Below, piece after piece: positions 9,342 to 17,302 of a DNA stretch of 64,000 bases (positions within the stretch are counted from its first letter, which is position 1; every line of letters begins with the position of its first letter). The translations under genes and the position numbers were made by a program. The stretch spans positions 1-64,000 of the forward strand of contig JACVZY010000006.1 in assembly GCA_014654705.1 (NCBI GenBank), written 5' to 3'. Source of the DNA: Ignavibacteria bacterium (lineage in GTDB: Bacteria; Bacteroidota; Ignavibacteria; Kapaibacteriales; UBA4661). The notes beneath the pieces are model-generated. The model worked only from the letters and a program-made list of their open reading frames with translations. It was not told the DNA's origin and ran no database searches.

Positions 9342-10118
9342 TCAGGGATTATGAGCAAGGCTTTCTAAAAAACTATGCACAGTGGCTACGTCTTTTAGCG
9401 CCGGAGCCGTTTCAAAACGACTGTTAATATCGACACCGTACAAATATGGATGCTGAATTTTTTTAATTTCAGCTGCGTGTTCAAGTGCAATACCACCACT
9501 CAAAAAAAATGGTATGTGCGAAGAATACTCTTCCAAGAGTGACCAGTCAAAACGAGTTCCGTTACCGCCGTGTGCCGCTCCTTTGGTGTCGAGCAATGCC
9601 TTATCAATTATGCTTTCATATTGCGCAATCGCACGAAGGTCTTCGGCAGTGGCAATGCTAAAGGCTTTCCAAATTTGTAGCGCAGGAAACATAAGTTTTA
9701 TGCGCTCTTTGAGGTTTGTACAAAAATCCATTGTTTCTGCGCCATGCAGTTGAACGGCAGAAAAACCGAAGTTCTCAATAGATTGAAGAATCGTATCAGG
9801 CGACGCATTGACAAAAACACCAACGGTACAAACATATTGCCTCAAAAAGCGCATAAAATCAGGGCGAAGAGACTCTCCAACATAACGCGGTGATTTTGGG
9901 TAGAAAATGAACCCAAGAGCATCGGGCGGAAAAGAAGATGTCAGAAGTGCGTTGATGTTAGCTTCTTCGCGGAGTCCGCAGACTTTTACTCGGAGCACAC
10001 GCGGCGAACGCCGATGCTCGTCGTGTGTCTGCGGAGAGATTACGGGCTGAAAGTCGGTTGCCTGCAAAATAGCCGACGACGACGACTGCTGCCGCTGCAC
10101 GGAATGACTAGAAGTCAT
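9342..10118 (-). CDS. trpF: Phosphoribosylanthranilate isomerase
   Basis: Isomerises N-(5-phosphoribosyl)anthranilate to CdRP in tryptophan synthesis. The catalytic Cys47 lies in RVKVCGLRE, and the general-acid Asp lies in YGVDINSRFE, with a usual phosphate loop (FLSGGI). The start lies within a run of ATG codons (10124, 10121, 10118) overlapping the end of the acidic-protein gene; the nearest is used, giving 258 residues. That leaves an N-terminal extension of about 42 Ser/Gln-rich residues not found in most TrpF proteins. The overlap of 11 bp suggests coupled translation. Confidence 0.93.
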   Translation of the reverse strand: MTSSHSVQRQQSSSSAILQATDFQPVISPQTHDEHRRSPRVLRVKVCGLREEANINALLTSSFPPDALGFIFYPKSPRYVGESLRPDFMRFLRQYVCTVGVFVNASPDTILQSIENFGFSAVQLHGAETMDFCTNLKERIKLMFPALQIWKAFSIATAEDLRAIAQYESIIDKALLDTKGAAHGGNGTRFDWSLLEEYSSHIPFFLSGGIALEHAAEIKKIQHPYLYGVDINSRFETAPALKDVATVHSFLESLAHNP

Positions 10119-10599
10119 CATCATCGTCATCAAAAACCGCGAGGTCTTCATCGTCAAATTCTTCAACTTCTATTTCATCCTCGTCGAAATCCTCATCCTC
10201 CTCATCATCGTCTTCTTCATCATCTTCATCCTCATCGGGGTCAAATTCTTCGAGGTCTTCAAGGTCTTCGTCGCCGTAAGCATCGTCATCCTCGTCTTCG
10301 GAATCATCTTCCTCGAAGTCATCTTCGTCAAATTCATCGTCATCATTATCGAATTCGTCGTCGTCTTCATCTTCGTCCTCATCAGCACTCATCGCAAGTG
10401 TGCTTATGGGGCTTCCCAATTTTGCATCGAAGGCTTCAATACTATCATCCAGACCACCAAAAACGAACTCGGCAAGCTTTTCGGCGCTTGATTGCTCAAT
10501 TGCTTCCAGAGCAGACTGCTTCAGGAATGCAGTAAAATCAGGGTTTTTTAGATAATGGTTGATGCCAAGCATCTCTTCAAAATGTGCCGTTTTGGGCAT
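10108..10599 (-). CDS. Highly acidic low-complexity protein
   Basis: A 163-residue protein of unknown function. Residues 1-70 form an ordinary, probably helical region (MPKTAHFEEMLGINHYLK...); from about residue 72 to the end it is almost entirely Asp and Glu with scattered Phe, Tyr and Ala. No catalytic motif. It lies between trpC and trpF, its end overlapping the trpF start. The acidic tail could be a disordered chaperone-like or DNA-mimic segment, but this is speculation. Confidence 0.7.
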   Translation of the reverse strand: MPKTAHFEEMLGINHYLKNPDFTAFLKQSALEAIEQSSAEKLAEFVFGGLDDSIEAFDAKLGSPISTLAMSADEDEDEDDDEFDNDDDEFDEDDFEEDDSEDEDDDAYGDEDLEDLEEFDPDEDEDDEEDDDEEDEDFDEDEIEVEEFDDEDLAVFDDDDDDF

Positions 10600-10717
10600 A
10601 CTTCCTCCAAAAAATTACGGGTTGCGAATAAATGATATTTGTTCTCTGTTCACTACTGCTTAGAACCGAGCCTTCTGTTGTGAAACATCGGTCGCTCAAG
10701 TTTTTGTTCCGACAAAT

Positions 10718-11551
10718 TTACGAAGGGAGTTCCGTAAATCCCAATGCTTTCACCGTAGAAGTATAAGAACGCAATTCCCGTATGAAGTTAGCACACGCCT
10801 CTTCGGGGCGGCTATGCCGCATAAACTGCTCTCCAATCAAAAAACCCTGAAATCCCGCACTGCGCAGACGATGAACATCTTCCGCCGTTCTAATGCCGCT
10901 TTCGGATATTTTCACAAAAGTGCTCGGAATCTCGCTTGCAAGACGTTCCGAGGTTTCAAGCGAGACAGAAAAAGTCTGCAAATCTCGATTATTCACGCCG
11001 ACCACATCCACATCATCGCAGAGACTTCGCGCAAGTTCTTCGCCAGAGTGTACTTCCAGCAGTACTTCCAAGTCAAGCGAATGGGCAAATGCCGCAAGGC
11101 GCTTGATTTCATCCGGCGTAAGCACTGCCGCGATAAGCAAAATCGCATCGGCACCGATTGATTTTGCCTCAAGAATTTGGTATTCGTCCACGGTAAAATC
11201 TTTCCGCAGAATCGGGCAATAATTGAACTTTCGCGCCGCTTTCAGGTCGTCGTTCGAGCCTTGGAAAAACTTTGTATCCGTCAGAACCGACAGCGCCGAT
11301 GCGCCCGCTTGCATATAGCCGATGGAAGTTCGCTCAATCGAAACGTACTTATTGATAACACCTTTCGAGGGTGATGCACGCTTAATTTCGGCGATAATAC
11401 CACTTTTGTCCGCACGAAGCAGATATTTTTTCAACGATACCGCCGGAGATGAGAAATAGAGCGACTTTTCGAGGAGTTTGCTAGGGTAAAGCTCTTTACG
11501 CTCTTGAACTTCCGTGCGTTTGTATGCAATAATTTCGTCGAGTATGTTCAT
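10718..11551 (-). CDS. trpC: Indole-3-glycerol phosphate synthase
   Basis: Closes the ring of CdRP to form indole-3-glycerol phosphate. The 277-residue form starting at 11551 (MNILDEIIAYKR) is chosen because AGGAAGG lies directly upstream; the longer frame to 11701 adds non-family sequence. Catalytic residues are seen in IIAEIKRASPSKG (Lys), LRKDFTVDEYQI (Lys), LEVHSGEEL (Glu) and SESGIRTAED. It is separated from trpD by about 370 nt containing a small gene on the other strand, so it may have its own promoter. Confidence 0.96.
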   Translation of the reverse strand: MNILDEIIAYKRTEVQERKELYPSKLLEKSLYFSSPAVSLKKYLLRADKSGIIAEIKRASPSKGVINKYVSIERTSIGYMQAGASALSVLTDTKFFQGSNDDLKAARKFNYCPILRKDFTVDEYQILEAKSIGADAILLIAAVLTPDEIKRLAAFAHSLDLEVLLEVHSGEELARSLCDDVDVVGVNNRDLQTFSVSLETSERLASEIPSTFVKISESGIRTAEDVHRLRSAGFQGFLIGEQFMRHSRPEEACANFIRELRSYTSTVKALGFTELPS

Positions 11552-11706
11552 AACCTTCCTAGAGATAGATAAAAATGTAGCATTGATGGTAATCTCTTCA
11601 CGATTTATTATGCGAAGATAACGTGCCTCGTAACATCCACACAAAGCGTGATGTGTATTTTTGAATGAGTACAAATATACTTCATCAATACACGAATACA
11701 ACTATT

Positions 11707-11910
11707 ATGTACACTATTGAAAAGCGCAGTTACGGCTTACAAATCACTGTTGACCGCGTTCTTGCACCAGATGAAATTGAGGTATTGGGCGCAGAACTCA
11801 AGCGCAGCCTCAAAAACGGCAAAAAACCATATGAACCGCTCGGAATACTCGTTCGCCCTAGTGCCAATGCGCCTAAGACACTCAGACCGCGCGTCTATGT
11901 GGTCGATTAA
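11707..11910 (+). CDS. Small hypothetical protein inside the trp cluster
   Basis: A 67-residue frame (MYTIEKRSYG to RVYVVD) on the opposite strand to the trp genes, in the trpC-trpD gap. The ATG at 11707 is preferred over an upstream ATG at 11665. Codon use looks coding. The first 50 residues faintly recall the N-terminal part of a family of about 120-residue STAS/SEC14-like proteins that begin in a similar way, so this may be a short or truncated relative. Function unknown. Confidence 0.45.
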   Translation: MYTIEKRSYGLQITVDRVLAPDEIEVLGAELKRSLKNGKKPYEPLGILVRPSANAPKTLRPRVYVVD

Positions 11911-11921
11911 GTCATCGGACT

Positions 11922-12914
11922 TCACTGTATGAATGACTTGAAAGCCGCAAGTGCTTTGCCGGAAACAAGAGATTCTTTTGCTAAACGCACTGCATCGGAC
12001 TTGGCGATATGCGGCTGCACACAATGAATTGCCATACCAGCATTAGCACACACGACCGCTTGCTGCGCCGTAGTGCCGCCGCCTTCCAAGATACGCAAAA
12101 AAATCTGAGCGTTTTCTTCGGGTGTTGTACCACCGCGCAAATCTTCCGCTCTCACTCTCTCCAAACCGAGCGCAGAAGGCTCTAAAAGCTCTTCTTGCCC
12201 GCGAGAAATGAGCTTAAAAGCACCCGTAAGAGATATTTCGTCGTAGCCGTCAAGAGCGCGAAGGACAATATAGCCTTGCTTTGCCGGGTCGTTCTGCAAT
12301 AAATACCCATACATACGGGCAAGTTCCATGCTGAACACTCCCGTGAGCTGAAAGGGCGGAAATGCAGGATTGACAAGGGGTCCGAGCATATTGAAAAACG
12401 TCCGCATACCAAGCGCCTGACGAATCGGTGCAACGGCTTTCATAGCGGGATGAAACATCGGAGCGTGCATGAAGCAAACGCCGGAACGGTCAAGCGAACG
12501 CCGCAGAGAATCCACATCATTCGTGAACGTGTACCCCAAGCACTGAAGCACATTCGACGAACCCGACACCGACGAAACGCCGTAGTTACCGTGCTTCGCA
12601 ACCTTTACGCCCGCACCCGCAGCCACAAACATCGCAGTTGTCGAGATATTGAAAGTGTCCTTGCTGTCGCCGCCCGTGCCGCACATATCAATCGTCGGCA
12701 GCCCGCCCAAATCTACGCAGTGACAGAGTTCCAACAGCACCTCGCGGAAGCCGCTCAGTTCCTCAACCGTGATGCTCCGCATCATAAAAACAGTGAGAAA
12801 AGCCGTGATATGCGCATCACTACACGCACCGGAAGCAATTTCAGTCAGAACTTTTTTTGCTTCTGCTTTCGTAAGCGTTTTGTGGTCAAAGAGATGTTGT
12901 AAAGTGTCTTTCAT
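11922..12914 (-). CDS. trpD: Anthranilate phosphoribosyltransferase
   Basis: Transfers phosphoribose from PRPP to anthranilate, the second step of the pathway. The 330 residues match the family. The PRPP-binding glycine loop DMCGTGGDSKDTFNIST is intact, followed by KVAKHGNYGVSS and the metal-binding GYDEIS region. It starts 20 nt after the HAD phosphatase gene. Confidence 0.97.
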   Translation of the reverse strand: MKDTLQHLFDHKTLTKAEAKKVLTEIASGACSDAHITAFLTVFMMRSITVEELSGFREVLLELCHCVDLGGLPTIDMCGTGGDSKDTFNISTTAMFVAAGAGVKVAKHGNYGVSSVSGSSNVLQCLGYTFTNDVDSLRRSLDRSGVCFMHAPMFHPAMKAVAPIRQALGMRTFFNMLGPLVNPAFPPFQLTGVFSMELARMYGYLLQNDPAKQGYIVLRALDGYDEISLTGAFKLISRGQEELLEPSALGLERVRAEDLRGGTTPEENAQIFLRILEGGGTTAQQAVVCANAGMAIHCVQPHIAKSDAVRLAKESLVSGKALAAFKSFIQ

Positions 12915-12934
12915 AGGTGCTCGGTAAATGGTGA

Positions 12935-13768
12935 TTATGCGTTGTGCTGCAAGATGAAATTACGCATTGCCTTTGCCCAACCGTCTTCTTCATGGCTAAC
13001 CGTTAGGTGCGTGGCTGCATTGCGCACAGTTTCGGAGGCGTGCCCCATTGCGACGCTCATACCGGAGACGCGAAACATTTCGATGTCATTATCGCCATCG
13101 CCAATAGTGCATATTTCCTCACTTCTCACACCGAGTATTTCTGCCAAGCGCATAACAGCAGTGCCTTTGTGAACGCCCGGTGCGGTGATATCAATAAATT
13201 TGGGGTTTGCAGGGCTGGACGCAGAAATTTTTCCTTCAAAGAGCGCATCAAGACGGCGTTTTGCTTCTGCACTGTGTTCGGGTTTACCCAGAAGCGTAAT
13301 TTTACTCACCGGTGATTTCATGCGTTCATGCAAGCCGCTTAAAATCGGTTCAAATCGAAGCGAAGCCGCCTCACGCTGCACTAAATCGTCATTGCCGGAA
13401 CTCCACCAACCTTTTTCGTCCAGCAGCATAAAGTTTACGCCCGTATCCATCACCGTGCTGTACACCGCTTGCACCAGCGAAGGTTCTAGCGTAGCGCTAT
13501 GTAGAGTTTCACCACTTGTGTTTGCGATAACAGCGCCATTCATACCGATAAACGGCGTTGGGGTTGTTGTAAAGCCCGCATCGTCAAGAATATGCCGCAT
13601 ACCGAGCGGCGGACGTGAACTCGCTAAGACAACGGCTATGCTCCGTGCAGCAAGTTCTCGCAGGACTTTGCGCGTCGCCTCCGTAATCATGCGGCTTTTA
13701 GGAAGAAATGTACCGTCAACGTCGGAAACGATGAGTTTGATATTCATAAATGTGGTTGTGGTGTTCAT
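12935..13768 (-). CDS. Cof-type HAD hydrolase
   Basis: A 277-residue HAD phosphatase of the Cof/YkrA type, usually acting on small sugar or cofactor phosphates. All four motifs are visible: DVDGT near residue 16 (nucleophile and general acid Asp), ASSRP (motif II), a Lys in SKITLLGK (motif III) and GDGDNDIEM (motif IV). An in-frame ATG at 13747 would shorten it by seven residues. It is packed between trpG (4 nt) and trpD (20 nt), so it is co-transcribed with them; no tryptophan-specific substrate can be named. Confidence 0.88.
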   Translation of the reverse strand: MNTTTTFMNIKLIVSDVDGTFLPKSRMITEATRKVLRELAARSIAVVLASSRPPLGMRHILDDAGFTTTPTPFIGMNGAVIANTSGETLHSATLEPSLVQAVYSTVMDTGVNFMLLDEKGWWSSGNDDLVQREAASLRFEPILSGLHERMKSPVSKITLLGKPEHSAEAKRRLDALFEGKISASSPANPKFIDITAPGVHKGTAVMRLAEILGVRSEEICTIGDGDNDIEMFRVSGMSVAMGHASETVRNAATHLTVSHEEDGWAKAMRNFILQHNA

Positions 13769-13772
13769 AATT

Positions 13773-14342
13773 CTAGCTTTCCAGCCAGTTTTTCATCATT
13801 CGTGCGCCATGCTCGGTCAGCACAGATTCGGGATGAAACTGTACTCCACGCACATTGTACGACCGATGCCGCAGCGCCATGATTTGCCCGTCGTCGTCGG
13901 TCGCCGTTATTTCCAGTTCTGCGGGAAACCCGTGCGCATCCACTACCCATGAGTGATACCGCCCGACGGCAAATTCTTCGGGCAGCCCTTGAAAAAGTAC
14001 GTCCGTTGTCGGTTTAGTAACATGCGCCTTCGTTGCCACGCCATGTACCACACGTGGCAGGTTCTGAAGCCGTGCGCCGAATGCCTCACCGATTGCCTGA
14101 TGCCCCAGACACACGCCTAGAATGGGCTTTTCAGCGGCATAACGCTTGATGAGTTCAGGCATAATTCCTGCTTCTTCAGGAATGCCGGGACCCGGCGAAA
14201 GCACTATTTTGTCGTACTGCGCGGCTTCGTCCAGTGTGATTTTATCGTTGCGAATGACTTCCACCGTATAACCACATTCGCGGATAAGGTGCGCGACGTT
14301 GTAGGTAAAAGAGTCGTAATTGTCGAGAAGGAGTATCGTCAT
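13773..14342 (-). CDS. trpG: Anthranilate synthase component II (glutamine amidotransferase)
   Basis: Supplies ammonia from glutamine to TrpE. It is a 189-residue class I amidotransferase with the opening LLLDNYDSFTYN, the oxyanion segment SPGPGIPEEAG, the nucleophile Cys78 in GVCLGHQAIG, and the His-Glu pair in VQFHPESVLTEHG. It starts 33 nt after trpE. It could also serve an aminodeoxychorismate synthase (pabA role), but the context favours tryptophan. Confidence 0.95.
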   Translation of the reverse strand: MTILLLDNYDSFTYNVAHLIRECGYTVEVIRNDKITLDEAAQYDKIVLSPGPGIPEEAGIMPELIKRYAAEKPILGVCLGHQAIGEAFGARLQNLPRVVHGVATKAHVTKPTTDVLFQGLPEEFAVGRYHSWVVDAHGFPAELEITATDDDGQIMALRHRSYNVRGVQFHPESVLTEHGARMMKNWLES

Positions 14343-14375
14343 AATTGCTTGGTTGAGGCTTATAGACTTGATTTG

Positions 14376-15833
14376 TTAAAGATTTTGTGCAAAAGCGATT
14401 GCCTTACGCAATGCGCCCAGTTTATTATGAACTTCTTGCAACTCGCTTTCGGGAATGGAATCCGCCACAAAGCCCATGCCTGCTTGATAGGTGAGCGTAT
14501 TGTTCTTGCTCATCATTGAGCGAATCATAATTGCTTGATTCACATCACCATTAAAATCAATAAATCCTACCGCACCACCATAGAAGCCACGTGCGCCGCG
14601 CTCATAGCGGTCAATGAGGGTCATTGCCATATATTTCGGCGCACCCGAAAGAGTTCCCGCCGGAAAAGTATCGGCTACAATGCTGATAGAATCTTGTGTG
14701 CCGTCCTTTGCTGCCTGAAGCGTACCGCTCACTTTTGAAACCAAGTGAATGACGTGCGAGTAATACTGCACTTCCTTATAGACGTCCACGTTCACATTCC
14801 GGCAATGACGGCTAAGGTCGTTGCGAGCGAGGTCAACAAGCATCACGTGTTCAGCGTTTTCTTTTGGGTCTTTTTGAAGTTCTGCTGCCCGCTCAGCATC
14901 GGTTGCGTCGTGACCGGTGCGGCGGAATGTACCTGCTATCGGGTGAATTTCTGCGCGACCGCTTTTGATGATAATTTGTGCCTCTGGCGATGACCCCATA
15001 AGGCGCATAGAACCGTAATCGAAATAAAACAGGTACGGCGAAGGATTCACGCTGCGAAGCGCCCTGTACACATTAAAATCATCGCCCTTGAACCCGCGCT
15101 GGTAGCGACGCGAGGGCACAATTTGGAATACATCACCACGATAAATGTGTGGCTTGATGCGCCTCAGCGTTTCTAAGAACTCCTCGTCCGTAAAGTTTGA
15201 CGTTTCTTCCGTCTCCGCCTCGAAACGGTAACTTGCAAAGGTTTTCTTTCCGATAAGCGAGGTAATCGTGTCAATGGAATCTCCCGAATCAGCATGAATA
15301 CTGCTCTCCGGCACGTGCTCAATAACCGAAAGCTCGTTTGTGAAGTGATTGAGCGCGATAACGTACTGGTAAAGGTGGTACTGGATATGCGGAATACGGC
15401 GCTCCGGCTCACATTCGGCATGCAGCGCAATGTCTTCGCAGTATTCCACGGCATCGTAGCTCATATAGCCGAACACGCCATTGTATGCGAAGTGCGGGAA
15501 ATGCGAGCCGCCATGCTCACTTGTGAAACCGCGCAGAAAAGCGCTCAATTCAGGCAAAACCTCAGCATTGCTCTTCGCTATATGAGTCGAATGTTCGCCA
15601 TTCGGCAAGCGACATGAAATCTCGCTTTTATGCCCGTCGTGGTTGACGATAAAACTTGCAATCGGTTTGCAGCAGATGTAGGAGCAGCTGTTTTCATTGC
15701 CGTGATAATCCGAACTTTCCAGCAAAATGCTATTTGGAAAGACATCGCGGACTTGCAGGTAGATGCTCACAGGCGTGTACGTGTCCGCAAGGACAGTCTT
15801 GAAGCGGGTTGTGAGGTGTGTTTTGTGTTGCAT
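14376..15833 (-). CDS. trpE: Anthranilate synthase component I
   Basis: Converts chorismate to anthranilate with ammonia from TrpG, the committed step of the pathway. The 485 residues match. The N-terminal LLESSD motif matches the tryptophan feedback site, and the C-terminal chorismate domain has GDVFQIVPSRR, IAGTFRRTG, ENAEHVMLVDLARNDL and GTLSGAPK. The start at 15833 lies 17 nt after the attenuator T-run. This is the first structural gene of the operon. Confidence 0.96.
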   Translation of the reverse strand: MQHKTHLTTRFKTVLADTYTPVSIYLQVRDVFPNSILLESSDYHGNENSCSYICCKPIASFIVNHDGHKSEISCRLPNGEHSTHIAKSNAEVLPELSAFLRGFTSEHGGSHFPHFAYNGVFGYMSYDAVEYCEDIALHAECEPERRIPHIQYHLYQYVIALNHFTNELSVIEHVPESSIHADSGDSIDTITSLIGKKTFASYRFEAETEETSNFTDEEFLETLRRIKPHIYRGDVFQIVPSRRYQRGFKGDDFNVYRALRSVNPSPYLFYFDYGSMRLMGSSPEAQIIIKSGRAEIHPIAGTFRRTGHDATDAERAAELQKDPKENAEHVMLVDLARNDLSRHCRNVNVDVYKEVQYYSHVIHLVSKVSGTLQAAKDGTQDSISIVADTFPAGTLSGAPKYMAMTLIDRYERGARGFYGGAVGFIDFNGDVNQAIMIRSMMSKNNTLTYQAGMGFVADSIPESELQEVHNKLGALRKAIAFAQNL

Positions 15834-15849
15834 AGTGTTTCAAATTCAT

Positions 15850-15881
15850 AAAAAAAGCCCACTGCTTGTGGGCAGTAGGCT
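15850..15881 (-). terminator. trp attenuator terminator (segments 3:4)
   Basis: On the minus strand a 10-bp stem (15881-15872 with 15865-15856, one G-T pair, 6-nt loop) is followed by a T-run ending at 15850. It ends 17 nt before the trpE start codon, exactly where an attenuator should sit. Its left arm can instead pair with 15943-15933 (antiterminator). Confidence 0.85.
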
Positions 15882-15932
15882 TTGCTAACCATTTCATCAA
15901 AATTTTTGAAAATGTGATAGCTGCATGGGGAA

Positions 15933-15964
15933 AGCGCTACGCCGCCAAATCGGAATGCGAGTAG
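15933..15964 (-). promoter_or_regulatory. trp leader alternative pairings (segments 1 and 2)
   Basis: Segment 1 (15964-15957) can pair with 15945-15937 in eight base pairs with one bulge. Segment 2 (15943-15933, spanning the leader stop codon) can pair with the left arm of the terminator (15881-15871) in ten base pairs with two single-base bulges. The two pairings share bases and exclude each other, and the second excludes the terminator. Confidence 0.7.
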
Positions 15965-16002
15965 TTCCACCACCAGAGCCAGCTATTTGTTTGCATTATC
16001 AT
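15937..16002 (-). CDS. trpL: trp operon leader peptide
   Basis: A 21-codon frame (start ATG at 16002, or 15996 for 19 codons) ending at 15937. The peptide contains S-W-L-W-W-W-N: Trp codons at 15981-15979 and three in a row at 15975-15967. Tryptophan is rare in bacterial proteins, so four in five positions just upstream of an anthranilate synthase gene marks a stalling peptide. The tandem Trp codons lie directly before segment 1 of the attenuator. No Shine-Dalgarno is seen; the upstream sequence is A-rich. Confidence 0.88.
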   Translation of the reverse strand: MIMQTNSWLWWWNYSHSDLAA

Positions 16003-16042
16003 TGTTGTTGTTTTGATCGAAGTAAAGTAGTCATTAACTCTG

Positions 16043-16074
16043 CGAAGATGCGAATTTTTTTGTAGCAAAGCAAA
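16043..16074 (-). promoter_or_regulatory. Possible trp operon promoter
   Basis: On the minus strand TTTG (16074-16071) is followed by 20 nt and CATCTTCG (16050-16043), which differs from TAnnTTTG at two of its six fixed positions. It would start transcription about 35 nt before the leader peptide. The match is partial. Confidence 0.35.
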
Positions 16075-16100
16075 TTTTTCTACTTTTAGTATTCCCCACG

Positions 16101-16556
16101 TTACGCTATCGGCTTGAAAACCATCACCACGACAATTGCCAAACCAAGTGCGACAAGCAACCATCCGAGCGGGTTTGCGCGACGTTCTAAGCGTCGAAAT
16201 TCTTCCGAATCCACACCCTTTGTTTCAGCAACGGTGATTTGTTTTTTCACAAGTGGCGTGTAGAAAGGCAGTGCCAACAAGCCTTGCGCGATAAACAGTG
16301 CATTAGCAAGCCATACCCACGTCGTAGTGAAAGGAATATCGGCAACAACTATCATAATGTGCCCGGTGATGAGCGCCCCAAAATACGCAGGGTTTGCTAC
16401 CCAATCATCAACACGCTTAATGCCACGGAGCGCGAAAACAGTTGCTTCGGGCTGTTTTTTCGCAAGCGTCAGCCACACGCCGTAGGTCATATTTGCTCCA
16501 AGAGCAATGATAGCGCAGAAGATGTGCGCAAGTTTCAGGTAGAGATAGTATTCCAT
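16101..16556 (-). CDS. DUF2269-like integral membrane protein
   Basis: A 151-residue protein with four predicted membrane spans (about residues 5-25, 48-68, 75-100, 128-148). The sequence pattern (YLKLAHIFCAIIALGANMTYG at the start, DDWVANPAYFGALITG, and RRLERRANPLGWLL before the last helix) fits the DUF2269 family of unknown function. The start at 16556 is preferred; a longer frame to 16598 would overlap the upstream gene. It probably forms one unit with the membrane protein gene at 16585-17262. Confidence 0.65.
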   Translation of the reverse strand: MEYYLYLKLAHIFCAIIALGANMTYGVWLTLAKKQPEATVFALRGIKRVDDWVANPAYFGALITGHIMIVVADIPFTTTWVWLANALFIAQGLLALPFYTPLVKKQITVAETKGVDSEEFRRLERRANPLGWLLVALGLAIVVVMVFKPIA

Positions 16557-16584
16557 GGAAATATGTTTTTGAATGGTAAAGAAA

Positions 16585-17262
16585 TTATGCTCGTTCAAAT
16601 TTGCGGCGATAGTGCCGTGACCAAGCGATAATACCTGCCGTGCCTATCACCGTCGGTGCAAGCCAGCGCACAAGCGGCGGCAAAAATGCGCCATTGACCA
16701 CCAACACCGCCGTTACAGTTGCAATATACGCCGCCAGCATCCCCGACATATGGGCGAGCCACCATTCCATGCGCTCTAGCTTCACGCCATGCTGGATATT
16801 GCGAAAAAGTCGAATATCGCTGACAGACCGCGCTACACCTATCAAGCCAAAGATACCGCTCACTATACCCACCGCGTCACCCTCCATCCAGCGCCAAACG
16901 CCAAGCCCGACAAATACGCATCCTGCCAAGAGCGAAACAACGACTATTGCCCAGTCCAGCATGGGAATTTGATAAACGCTCCCCGGACGAATCTTTTTTC
17001 GTTCTAATGCCCGCCATCCGCCAAGTGTAAGCTGAAGGGTGAAAAATGAAAGCGGCACAAAGAACGTCAGAAGCTCCGTTTTAACCAGCGACATAAGCAC
17101 TGCCGTAAGTGCAACGGTAAGCATTGAGCAAATATACACCAAACCGACTTTTTTATGAAGTGCTTTGCCTTTGGGCGCAAGCATTGCCGCGAGACCACTC
17201 ACAAACGCCAGTGTTCCTGCGGTTATGTGGACAATACGCGCGAGAGAGTACAATGTTTCCAT
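16585..17262 (-). CDS. Polytopic membrane protein, DUF2306-like
   Basis: A 225-residue protein with about seven hydrophobic segments. The opening RIVHITAGTLAFVSGLAAML with KGKALHKKVGLVYI in the first loop resembles DUF2306-type membrane proteins of unknown function: conserved His and Gly in helix 1 and a Lys/His loop. Some relatives have been suggested to bind heme, which cannot be judged here. It lies 28 nt upstream of the DUF2269-like gene. Confidence 0.65.
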   Translation of the reverse strand: METLYSLARIVHITAGTLAFVSGLAAMLAPKGKALHKKVGLVYICSMLTVALTAVLMSLVKTELLTFFVPLSFFTLQLTLGGWRALERKKIRPGSVYQIPMLDWAIVVVSLLAGCVFVGLGVWRWMEGDAVGIVSGIFGLIGVARSVSDIRLFRNIQHGVKLERMEWWLAHMSGMLAAYIATVTAVLVVNGAFLPPLVRWLAPTVIGTAGIIAWSRHYRRKFERA

Positions 17263-17302
17263 TTGGGGATTCCTGATAAAATAAAGAGACTATTATATGG
17301 AT

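Noticed and set aside
10014-10535. His/Arg-rich plus-strand frame of 173 codons
   Set aside because: It is the antisense image of the Asp/Glu tract of the acidic protein and of the trpF start; the His/Arg bias comes from GAT/GAA complements.
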